A stretch of DNA of 8,597 nt, taken from positions 1-8,597 of the forward strand of contig JAUUVE010000068.1 of assembly GCA_030589715.1 (NCBI GenBank), in the 5' to 3' direction. A program made the translations under genes and the position numbers. Source of the stretch: Desulfobacteraceae bacterium. Lineage in GTDB: Bacteria > Desulfobacterota > DSM-4660 > Desulfatiglandales > Desulfatiglandaceae. Shown here piece by piece: positions 1 to 6,126 of this stretch (the first letter of the stretch is position 1; the number at the start of each line of letters is the position of its first letter). The notes below the pieces were generated by a model that had not been told where the DNA came from, searched no databases, and saw only the letters and a list, made by a program, of their open reading frames with translations.

Positions 1-156
1 CCGCTCGACAGGAATGGTCAGCCTTCCACCCACAGGCAGAGGGATCTCCACCTGTTTGAGCACCCCCTGGCCAGTCAGGTAAAGTAGCGCTGCCTTGGCA
101 CCCGCAGCCGCAGCCGAACCGGTCGTAAAGCCCTCCCGTAGACGCTTTTTGGGCAT
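1..156 (-). CDS. cbiD: Cobalt-precorrin-5B C1-methyltransferase CbiD, N-terminal part (cut by window edge)
   Basis: Reading leftward from the ATG at 156-154 gives 52 codons, open to the window edge. The protein begins MPKKRLREGFTTGSAAAAGA, followed by an alanine-rich helix and a PLPVGGRLTIPVE strand. The (L)REGFTTGSAAAAGAKAA block near residues 6-22 is the hallmark N-terminus of CbiD, which transfers a methyl from S-adenosylmethionine to C1 of cobalt-precorrin-5B in the cytoplasm during anaerobic corrin-ring contraction. An AAGGAG at 168-173 precedes the start, 11 nt away, which is rather long. The gene follows cbiC after 43 nt and belongs to the same transcription unit. The remaining roughly 85% of the protein lies outside the window, so its integrity cannot be judged. 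Confidence 0.93.
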   Translation of the reverse strand, partial: MPKKRLREGFTTGSAAAAGAKAALLYLTGQGVLKQVEIPLPVGGRLTIPVER

Positions 157-199
157 GATAAAAAACACTCCTTCTTCCAACAAGTAAGAGGATCGCTGC

Positions 200-871
200 C
201 TACTCCCTATTCCGTATTTCTTCCACATTACGACTCTCGAGTGCAATCTCGGCCAGTTGGTTGACCACACATGCGGCCAGGGCGGATCCGCCTTTGCGGC
301 CTTTAATGGTGATGTAAGGTATACCTGTTTGTTCAATAAGAAGATCTTTGGATTCGGCAGCATTGACAAATCCCACCGGAATGCCCACAATCAAAGCGGG
401 CTTGCATTTTCCTTTGCCTACCCACTCCAGAAGCCACAAGAGGGCGGTAGGGGCGTTTCCCACGACGTATATGGTGCCATCCAGCCGGTGTAGTGCAAAA
501 TCCACGGCAGCCGATGCCCTTGTAGTCTCCTCCCTCAGTGCCTTTTCCTTTACTTCAGGATCGCCCATGTAACACTCCACCCGGCAACCCAACCGATCCA
601 TACGTCTCGATGTGATGCCCATGCGGGCCATCTCCGTGTCGGTCACAATGAGACAACCTCTGTGCAGGGCCTCTATTCCTTTTCTTACACCACCGGGATG
701 GAACCGCACCAAAGAAAGGAGTTCAAAGTCGGCAGTTGTGTGAATCATGCGCCTCACCACCTTCCATTCCTTCCCTTGAAAAGGCCGGGGCTCAGGCACC
801 TCGGAGTCGATAATGGCAAAGGATTGATTTTCTATTTCCCCTGGTTCAATATATTGACCAATACTTGTCAT
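200..871 (-). CDS. cbiC: Cobalt-precorrin-8 methylmutase CbiC (CobH family)
   Basis: A 223-residue cytoplasmic enzyme that moves the C11 methyl group to C12 to form cobyrinic acid or its cobalt form. From the chosen start, the motif RRMIHTTADFE places the conserved histidine at residue 44, matching the catalytic His43 known in CobH. Further family blocks are TRASAAVD (about 117-124), VGNAPTAL (137-144), VGIPVGFVNAAESK (162-175) and GRKGGSALAA (191-200). Length fits the family, usually 210-220 residues. The frame is also open from a GTG at 892, but the ATG at 871 has a GGTGGAG 5 nt upstream and gives the usual N-terminus, so it is preferred. The start lies 27 nt after the cbiA stop, implying co-transcription. 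No damage is visible. Confidence 0.96.
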   Translation of the reverse strand: MTSIGQYIEPGEIENQSFAIIDSEVPEPRPFQGKEWKVVRRMIHTTADFELLSLVRFHPGGVRKGIEALHRGCLIVTDTEMARMGITSRRMDRLGCRVECYMGDPEVKEKALREETTRASAAVDFALHRLDGTIYVVGNAPTALLWLLEWVGKGKCKPALIVGIPVGFVNAAESKDLLIEQTGIPYITIKGRKGGSALAACVVNQLAEIALESRNVEEIRNRE

Positions 872-876
872 AATTT

Positions 877-883
877 CTCCACC
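877..883 (-). promoter_or_regulatory. Ribosome binding site deciding the cbiC start
   Basis: GGTGGAG lies 5 nt upstream of the ATG at 871. It supports that start over the in-frame GTG at 892, which has no comparable site. Confidence 0.65.
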
Positions 884-898
884 TATTTGCACAACGCG

Positions 899-2302
899 CT
901 ATGCCGTATGCGCTTTGCCCGTATTGCGACAACAATATACAAAGTTTCCGGCCACCTCTGGGTTGGAACCCCAGTGAAGATGCACATATGATCCCAAGAC
1001 GTTTTTCCGGGTAAGGCCCTCCTTACCATGTGCAACGGCTTTGCGATCCGTCATGCAGTAGATACATTTCAGGTCTGGCTCAATGTTCTGCATATGGGAG
1101 TAATGGAATTCATGGCCTCTGACCCTGGTGCCTTTCGGACCAAGAACACTCTCTTTCAGGGTTGTGATCTCCCGATACCCGAGAACCTTTAAGCGATGTT
1201 CCATCTTTGCCCTCATGGGAAAGATTCCCACCATGGGGAAGGTTTGACCGTTAAGGTCCTGTATTTCTTTCATGAGGAACATGAAGCCCCCACACTCTGC
1301 ATATACTGGTCTTCCGCTCATTCCAAATTCCCGTATCGCATTCAATAGATCATGGTTTTCCGACAGGGCCCGGCAGTGTAACTCGGGATAGCCACCACCC
1401 AAAATCAGACCCTCGATCCCTTGAGGCAGGTGCCTTGAGCGTAACGGGGAAAAGGGAATCAACTCGGCGCCCGCCTCGCGCAGGAGCCGCAAATTTTCAG
1501 GATAATAGAAGCAAAATGCCTCATCCCTGGCAATGCCGATTCGAATATCCGGTTTTGGTAAAAGGGCGGGAGTCTCTGGCTCACCACTTTTCCCCCCAGG
1601 AATGGCCAAAAACCCCTTCAAGTCCAGGTTGGACTCGATCCAATGGGCCAGTCTTTCTGCGTGATCATCTTTTGCCCTCAAATCCTCATCCGTCACAAGC
1701 CCCAGGTGTCGAGAGGGCATTTCAAGCCCCTTCTCCCTGGGCAAATACCCGAAAACGGGCAGGTTGTTTATGGAAACCATTGCATCACTGAGGATTTGTG
1801 CGTGCCCCTTGCTACCAACGCGATTGAAGATAACCCCCTGGATCGATAGATTCCTGTCAAAGCTGAGAAAGCCCAAGGCGACCGCAGCAGCCGATCTTGC
1901 CATGGAGCGTGCATCAATAACCAGGATAACAGGCAGATCCAGCCAATTGGCCATCTGGGCTGTGGATCCGGACTCATCATCCCCTGCAAAACCATCAAAA
2001 AGCCCCATGACTCCTTCCACTATGGCTGCATCCGCGTTCCGAATACTACGCGAAAAGATCTCATCGTTTTGTCGGCGATCCATAATCCAGCCATCAAGGT
2101 TGTGGGAGTCTCTCCCCGTGATTCTTCTATGATGTCCCGGATCAATAAAATCCGGGCCTACCTTAAAGGCCTGAACCCTGAGTCCCCTTCGAACCAAGGC
2201 GGACATGATCCCTAAAGAGACAGTGGTCTTCCCGCAGCCACTGTGGGTGCCTGCGATACACAAGGCGGGGATCCGCATATTGGTTTTCAGAGATTTGCTC
2301 AT
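899..2302 (-). CDS. cbiA: Cobyrinate a,c-diamide synthase CbiA
   Basis: A 467-residue two-domain cytoplasmic amidotransferase that uses ATP and glutamine to amidate the a and c carboxylates of (cob)yrinate. The N-terminal dethiobiotin-synthetase-like domain has the P-loop GTHSGCGKTT at 18-27, followed by FKVGPDFIDPGHH near 46-58 and VEGVMGLFDG near 95-104. The C-terminal class I glutaminase domain begins around 253. It has LILGGGYPELH near 299-309, the nucleophile Cys337 in YAECGGFMFL, and His441 in GSYVHLHW. Length matches the family at about 450-470. The ATG at 2302 has only a weak purine stretch upstream (AAGAAAAG). It follows the stop of the cbiP remnant by 17 nt. The domains are complete and motifs intact. 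The related CobB/CbiA split by substrate form cannot be settled by sequence, but the operon favours the cobalt-early form. Confidence 0.96.
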   Translation of the reverse strand: MSKSLKTNMRIPALCIAGTHSGCGKTTVSLGIMSALVRRGLRVQAFKVGPDFIDPGHHRRITGRDSHNLDGWIMDRRQNDEIFSRSIRNADAAIVEGVMGLFDGFAGDDESGSTAQMANWLDLPVILVIDARSMARSAAAVALGFLSFDRNLSIQGVIFNRVGSKGHAQILSDAMVSINNLPVFGYLPREKGLEMPSRHLGLVTDEDLRAKDDHAERLAHWIESNLDLKGFLAIPGGKSGEPETPALLPKPDIRIGIARDEAFCFYYPENLRLLREAGAELIPFSPLRSRHLPQGIEGLILGGGYPELHCRALSENHDLLNAIREFGMSGRPVYAECGGFMFLMKEIQDLNGQTFPMVGIFPMRAKMEHRLKVLGYREITTLKESVLGPKGTRVRGHEFHYSHMQNIEPDLKCIYCMTDRKAVAHGKEGLTRKNVLGSYVHLHWGSNPEVAGNFVYCCRNTGKAHTA

Positions 2303-2319
2303 ATGCTTTTCTTGTTGAC

Positions 2320-2581
2320 TTAAGGGCGCAAGTCAGCCAACAACTCTGCAAAAGCCTCTTGCCTTAAGCCGGTGGCCTTGAGCTTAACCCAGATAGGTGC
2401 CCGCAATCCTGCCGCCATCAACAGCGCAGCCGTCTTCCCACGTAATCCGCTTCCCTGGCGCGTGAATTCTCAAGGAGGCGTTGCCATGATCTTTCAGGAT
2501 ACTACTCCGGCCCATATGGATCTCCAAGAAATTGCGTCTGTCGGGGCTATCACTGACGATCAAAACACGGTTATGTTCCAT
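2320..2581 (-). pseudogene. cbiP: Decayed C-terminal fragment of cobyric acid synthase (cbiP/cobQ)
   Basis: An open frame runs from the ATG at 2581 to a TAA at 2384 (65 residues). After about 19 residues of unrecognised sequence (MEHNRVLIVSDSPDRRNF) come EIHMGRSS, then WEDGCAVDGGRIAGTYLG. EIHMGR is the (GY)EIHMGR motif, and DG-x(5)-G-x(3)-GTYL the terminal motif, of the CbiP/CobQ glutaminase domain, where GTYLHG carries the catalytic histidine. Here the histidine is missing: GTYLG is followed directly by the stop. Another frame then continues as a helical tail (ATGLRQEAFAELLADLRP) to a TAA at 2322-2320, as expected of the CbiP C-terminus after an indel near 2384-2392. Intact CbiP is about 490-510 residues with an ATPase domain and an active-site cysteine, all absent here. 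Transport to or from CbiP function is therefore impossible for this fragment. It may still be translated, given a good ribosome binding site. The N-terminal 19 residues are of unknown origin. Confidence 0.72.
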
Positions 2582-2590
2582 CTTAACACT

Positions 2591-2597
2591 CCTCCTT
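2591..2597 (-). promoter_or_regulatory. Strong ribosome binding site before the cbiP remnant
   Basis: AAGGAGG lies 9 nt upstream of the ATG at 2581. A near-consensus site in front of a broken gene suggests that the initiation region comes from a once-functional gene, possibly a different one from the cbiP body. Confidence 0.6.
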
Positions 2598-2629
2598 AAA
2601 GAGATGATTTATCTATCCGCCATCTTCAT

Positions 2630-3670
2630 TCAGAAAAAATAAAGCAAACCAATTCCCACAAGGCTCACAATCCTAAAGACCTGGCTTGCCACCATGAGGC
2701 GAACACCTAATCCCGGATTGAAAATACCCATATAGTAAGGCATCTGATGTCTGAGCGCCCGAACCGGGGCAGCAATAATATTTCCCAGAAGGAGTGCTAA
2801 TGCAGTCTGGGAGACGTTTAATGTACCGGCATCTAACATGGCACCAGCAGCCGCATAGCCCGAGGTGAATTCGGCCACAAGGCTGAATATCACAACGCTC
2901 ATTGCCTCTATGGGGACAAATGAGCTGGTAAAGCCGTGTGCCAGGGATTTTCGCAGCCAGAGGAAAAATCCGGCATCAGAGATCATGGCGATAATCAGGT
3001 AGACGGGCAAGACAATCATGAGAATATTGGTCAGGCGGGATTTGAACTTTCTACCTGTTTCGCGGAGCAATTTCTTCCAGTCTTTATTATTCTGAGTCTT
3101 TTCATGGTAATGTCCTGATGATTCGGGGAGGATAAAATGTGTGTATGTGGTGACCGCTCCCAATCTTAGCAGGGCAGCCCCGAAGGTGAGAATGAGATAT
3201 ATGGCCCCGGCCTTTCCCACAAGGGGGAGCAGTATAAAAAATGTGGTGGGCAGGTGGAGAAAAAAGGAAGGGAAAGTATTCAAGAGTACAGAAAGTGTTA
3301 TTTCCTTTCGGTTTATGCTGCCCTCCTGATGAAACGACATGAGCATCGAGAGAGATGCAGTACCTGAAAAAAAGGCAGCAGTAAACACAGCTCCCATCTG
3401 TTGGGATAGATGTCCCCACCGCATAAATGGCCGGGCCAGGACACTTAGCCGATTTGTCCAACCCATACCTTCGATGATTTGACCAACAAAAAGACCAATC
3501 GAGATGAATGCCGTGAGCCGGATGAGCGGCCGAATAATCCTATTCCAGAGTCTTGCCGGGTCCTTGAACATGCTGAGAGCGTCGAGCGCGCCGCTCATAA
3601 GGGCCAAAGCGGTACATGCACTCAGTAGCGCCAAGATCATGTACAGGATTAGAGGGAATTTCTTTTTCAT
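2630..3670 (-). CDS. Nucleoside-recognition/gate-domain inner-membrane protein, possible transporter of the cobalamin pathway
   Basis: A 346-residue polytopic membrane protein. Hydrophobic segments can be seen near residues 7-29, 50-68, 91-112, 124-150, 154-175, 214-234, 248-270, 285-302 and 328-346, with a charged loop at about 184-213 that includes a GHYHEK stretch. The layout, with two similar halves around patterns such as FFSGTASLSML (about 101-111) and AEFTSGYAAAGAML (about 266-279), resembles the nucleoside-recognition or SpmA/YjiH-like gate family. Its ATG overlaps the cbiL stop (ATGA), so translation is probably coupled. That placement within a cobalamin operon argues for movement of a pathway substrate such as cobalt, a tetrapyrrole or a corrinoid, but no transported ligand is known from the sequence. 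It is not a canonical CbiMNQO, CbtA or NiCoT protein. Family assignment is from pattern memory; function is inference. Confidence 0.8.
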   Translation of the reverse strand: MKKKFPLILYMILALLSACTALALMSGALDALSMFKDPARLWNRIIRPLIRLTAFISIGLFVGQIIEGMGWTNRLSVLARPFMRWGHLSQQMGAVFTAAFFSGTASLSMLMSFHQEGSINRKEITLSVLLNTFPSFFLHLPTTFFILLPLVGKAGAIYLILTFGAALLRLGAVTTYTHFILPESSGHYHEKTQNNKDWKKLLRETGRKFKSRLTNILMIVLPVYLIIAMISDAGFFLWLRKSLAHGFTSSFVPIEAMSVVIFSLVAEFTSGYAAAGAMLDAGTLNVSQTALALLLGNIIAAPVRALRHQMPYYMGIFNPGLGVRLMVASQVFRIVSLVGIGLLYFF

Positions 3671-4383
3671 AAACGACCAGTCTTTTTGATGAGAACAAGA
3701 GAAAGATACGGGGGAGGTGTATTGCAGCCTCTTTTCAGGCCCTGGAGGATCACTTCACCATCCAGTCCACATCGGGATATAAGAATAGATCCGGAGGCCA
3801 AGCCAAGCTCATTTAAGGCATCCATGATCTCCGTGTGTTTGTGGTACACCTTGAGCATCGCCACGCAGTCCATGTGGTCAACCACCTGTTTCAGTCTTTC
3901 GCCCCCAAGGGCGCCGGAAATAACGGCAAAGGATTCCTCTGCTTCTGCCAGGATCTGTCCGGCAGCGGCTGCACAGGCCTGATAGGAGGTGATACCGGGG
4001 ATGATCTTGATGGGTATATCCGGATATGTCTTCTGGATGGTTCGCATGATGTAACCGAAGGTGCTGTAAATCAGGGGGTCTCCTAAGGTAATAAAGGCCG
4101 CGTCTTTTCCCTTTTTGAGGGTTTCGACCACTATCCGGCCATTTTTCTCCCATGCGGTGGCAAGCCTTTTTTTGTCCCGGGTCATTGGAAAACCAAGAGG
4201 CTCCACCGGCACCCCCTCTTTCAGGTGGGGAGATACGATCTCCGCGGCCAGTGAATAATTGTTCTTGGTGGACGCTGCCGCAAATATAACCGCCACCTGT
4301 TTTAGTATCTTTGTCGCCTTCAGGGTGATGAGTCCCGGGTCTCCTGGGCCCACTCCTACACCATATAGGGTACCATTTTTCAT
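3667..4383 (-). CDS. cbiL: Cobalt-factor II / precorrin-2 C20-methyltransferase CbiL
   Basis: A 238-residue cytoplasmic SAM-dependent methyltransferase that methylates C20 of cobalt-factor II, the first step after cobalt insertion. Motifs of the tetrapyrrole methylase fold are GVGPGDPGLIT (10-20), TLGDPLIYSTF (99-109) and IIPGITSYQA (127-136), where SAM and tetrapyrrole bind. The TFGY continuation after LGDPLIYS and the overall length favour C20-methylases over other Cbi methylases. The frame is open upstream to 4467, but that extension lacks family sequence; the ATG at 4383 follows an AGGAGG by 9 nt and gives the standard MKNGTLYGVGVGPGDPG start. The stop overlaps the next gene's ATG by 4 nt. 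Preference for the cobalt form (CbiL) over metal-free precorrin-2 (CobI) is inferred from the neighbouring cbiK, cbiD and cbiC. Confidence 0.95.
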   Translation of the reverse strand: MKNGTLYGVGVGPGDPGLITLKATKILKQVAVIFAAASTKNNYSLAAEIVSPHLKEGVPVEPLGFPMTRDKKRLATAWEKNGRIVVETLKKGKDAAFITLGDPLIYSTFGYIMRTIQKTYPDIPIKIIPGITSYQACAAAAGQILAEAEESFAVISGALGGERLKQVVDHMDCVAMLKVYHKHTEIMDALNELGLASGSILISRCGLDGEVILQGLKRGCNTPPPYLSLVLIKKTGRL

Positions 4384-4392
4384 GCCATTCAA

Positions 4393-4398
4393 CCTCCT
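4393..4398 (-). promoter_or_regulatory. Ribosome binding site deciding the cbiL start
   Basis: AGGAGG lies 9 nt before the ATG at 4383. It rules against initiation at the far upstream ATG at 4467, which belongs to an untranslated leader reading. Confidence 0.75.
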
Positions 4399-4428
4399 GA
4401 TTCCACAAGTCTGTCGTGATTTGTCATT

Positions 4429-4458
4429 TGTTCCTGGCCACAAGAGATGCCAGCAACA
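4429..4458 (-). other. Possible intercistronic hairpin between the binding-protein gene and cbiL
   Basis: On the minus strand TGTTGCTGGC (4458-4449) pairs with GCCAGGAACA (4438-4429) with one G-G mismatch and a 10-nt loop. No T-tract follows, so it is not a convincing intrinsic terminator. It lies in the 86-nt gap between the binding-protein stop and cbiL, and could tune transcript stability or relative expression. This was judged by eye only. Confidence 0.3.
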
Positions 4459-4469
4459 ATTGGTCAAAA

Positions 4470-5450
4470 CTAATGATCTAATCCGTCCGGATGCAAGAAC
4501 GCGGCTAATTCCTCCACCCCTTTTACGGAACGTGGACCCGGCCTGGAATAAACCTGTTCATCAACAAACATTACTCTGCCTGTTTTCACAGCTTCGAGGA
4601 TATGGAAATGGGACCTCCTTGATGGATGCGATGGGTTTTTGTTCATTGGGCCACGCTGTATGATATAGACATCGGGATCCTGTTTAATCAATGCCTCCAT
4701 CCCGATACGCACCAGTTTTTTCTCCCGTTCAATACAGTTGACTCCACCTGCTTTGTGGATGATCTCGTTAACAATGGATTCTCTGCCCGCCCCCAAAAGA
4801 TTAGGATAGCGAACCTCAAAAAAGACCTTTGGGCGATGGGATATGCCCTTCAGGCGGTCCTCAACCTTTGTCAGTCTTGACCGGAGTGAATCAATAAGTT
4901 CTTCTGCCGTGGATGGTTGGCCGGTCAGCACACCCAAACGTTTGATCACAGAGAAAAGGTCCTTAAAACCGGTGGGATGAAAAACGGCTACTTGAAGGCC
5001 CTCCTTTTGGAGCTGCCGCACCACCACCATAGCCTCTTTTCGGCCGGCCGACTGGATAATCAGGTCCGGTTTCAAACCAAAGATCATCTCAACATTGGGT
5101 CGCATATGCGTACCGATGCTTGGTTTTGACAGGATGGAAGAGGGAAGGAAATCGGCCTTTGTCCTTCCCACGAGCCTCTCCTCTAATCCCATGGCAGCAA
5201 GTATTTCATTGTAGGCCCCGTAAAGGGCAATGATCCTGTGAGCCGGATGTGGCAATGTAACCCTATGCCCGAGATCATCAACAATCTGTACGTCCCGGGC
5301 CGAGGACTTGCCCTCTCCCCACAGGCCCATAAACAGAAGACTCAGGCTGACGATGAGGGCCAGGTACGAAATGTGCCTGCGGGCTTCCGGTGATAGGATG
5401 CTGCGAGACCTTGATATCCGTTTCATAGATCCTTGACAGGTTTTCATCAT
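4470..5450 (-). CDS. Periplasmic substrate-binding protein of a BtuF/FecB-class ABC importer
   Basis: A 326-residue exported protein. A long basic N-region (residues 1-27) precedes a hydrophobic core (about 28-44) and a probable signal peptidase site near KSSA|RD (51). The mature part is a class III periplasmic binding protein: VDDLGHRVTLPHPAHRIIAL (57-76), the helix AYNEILAAMGLEERLVG, and IGTHMRPNVEMIFGLKPDLII (about 112-132) are typical of BtuF/FepB-like proteins binding cobalamin, siderophores or haem. It delivers ligand to the permease and ATPase encoded just upstream. The ligand cannot be read from sequence; beside cbiK and cbiL a cobalt complex or corrinoid is likely. No cysteine lipobox is seen at the signal end. 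The start is at 5450 with a GAGGAG site. The only other in-frame ATGs before the signal core are the second codon and 5426, and there is no GTG or TTG, so the gene must overlap the ATPase gene by about 150-173 nt. Confidence 0.92.
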   Translation of the reverse strand: MMKTCQGSMKRISRSRSILSPEARRHISYLALIVSLSLLFMGLWGEGKSSARDVQIVDDLGHRVTLPHPAHRIIALYGAYNEILAAMGLEERLVGRTKADFLPSSILSKPSIGTHMRPNVEMIFGLKPDLIIQSAGRKEAMVVVRQLQKEGLQVAVFHPTGFKDLFSVIKRLGVLTGQPSTAEELIDSLRSRLTKVEDRLKGISHRPKVFFEVRYPNLLGAGRESIVNEIIHKAGGVNCIEREKKLVRIGMEALIKQDPDVYIIQRGPMNKNPSHPSRRSHFHILEAVKTGRVMFVDEQVYSRPGPRSVKGVEELAAFLHPDGLDH

Positions 5451-6126
5451 TAAACGTCTCCTCTGTCAGACCGTTTAAAACAATCCTTCCATCTTTTAGG
5501 AAGACCAGCCTCCTGCAATACAGGGCGGCCAGATTCAAATCATGCATTGCGCACAACAGTGTTGTTCCTCTATCGCTTTTGCTCCTCAAGAGGTCAAATA
5601 TCTGGATTTTTTTGGCTACATCCAGGCTGGATGTGGCCTCGTCCAGGAGGATAATCTCGGTTTCCTGTGCCAGGGCCCTGGCAATAATCACCCTCTGCGT
5701 TTCTCCGCCTGAAACCTCAGTAATCATCCGGTGAGCCAGATGAATGGTTTCTGTCTGTTCCATGGCATCCAGGGCCCGTCTCATGTCCTGTCGGGAATAG
5801 CCACCAAATCGGGAAAGAAAGGGATAGCGCCCCATGAGTACAACCGAGAGGCACTTGAAAGGAAAGGAGAGTTCCGATTTCTGGGGAACAGAGGCCATTT
5901 GTCTTGCCCTGAACCGGAAGGTGGTTCCGGCGATTTCCTCTCCTTTTATTCGTATGCTCCCTGAACGGTAAGGCAAAACCCCTGCAATGGCAAAAAGTAG
6001 TGTGGATTTTCCGCTCCCATTGGGACCTAATATTCCTGTAAATTCCCCCCGTCTTAGGTGGAGGTTTAGGTCTTTGAGAACCTCACGTTTACCGTAACCG
6101 CAGAATAAGGATTTTATTTCAATCAC
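5278..6126 (-). CDS. ATP-binding subunit of a FecE/BtuD-class ABC importer
   Basis: A 282-residue cytoplasmic ATPase that energises import through the permease encoded upstream. Visible motifs are Walker A GPNGSGKST (34-42), Q-loop Gln82 in VPQKSE, signature VSGGETQR (138-145), Walker B IILLDE (158-163) with D-loop SSLD (166-169), and H-loop His195 in AMHDLN. The C-terminal FecE-type ending (IYETDIKVSQHPITGSPQ, about 233-250) is present, so the conserved protein is complete by about residue 255. The last 27 residues are unconserved-looking. It starts with GTG at 6126, overlapping the permease stop as GTGA, with a G-rich site upstream. From codon 226 on, the gene is also read in another frame as the start of the binding-protein gene. 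Confidence 0.95.
   Translation of the reverse strand: MIEIKSLFCGYGKREVLKDLNLHLRRGEFTGILGPNGSGKSTLLFAIAGVLPYRSGSIRIKGEEIAGTTFRFRARQMASVPQKSELSFPFKCLSVVLMGRYPFLSRFGGYSRQDMRRALDAMEQTETIHLAHRMITEVSGGETQRVIIARALAQETEIILLDEATSSLDVAKKIQIFDLLRSKSDRGTTLLCAMHDLNLAALYCRRLVFLKDGRIVLNGLTEETFNDENLSRIYETDIKVSQHPITGSPQAHFVPGPHRQPESSVYGPVGRGQVLGPGRTDC
5458..5463 (-). promoter_or_regulatory. Ribosome binding site inside the ATPase gene, serving the binding-protein gene
   Basis: GAGGAG is 7 nt upstream of the ATGATG at 5450. It lies within the ATPase coding sequence and supports independent initiation of the overlapping binding-protein gene. Confidence 0.7.

Noticed and set aside
872..892. A seven-codon longer CbiC starting at the GTG at 892.
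   Set aside because: No ribosome binding site fits it, whereas the ATG at 871 has GGTGGAG at proper distance and puts the catalytic histidine at the usual position.
2384..2581. The short frame read as a truncated response-regulator receiver domain (VLIVSDSPDRRNF at its start).
   Set aside because: Only the first beta-alpha unit fits; the second and larger part carries CbiP glutaminase motifs (EIHMGR, GRIAGTYL), and no phospho-acceptor aspartate region follows.
2372..2599. A 75-codon open frame on the plus strand opposite the cbiP remnant.
   Set aside because: No recognisable family, no convincing context for a plus-strand gene, and the minus strand explains the region better.
4384..4467. 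An N-terminal extension of CbiL to the ATG at 4467.
   Set aside because: The 28 extra residues are not methyltransferase-like, and the AGGAGG at 4393-4398 points to the ATG at 4383.
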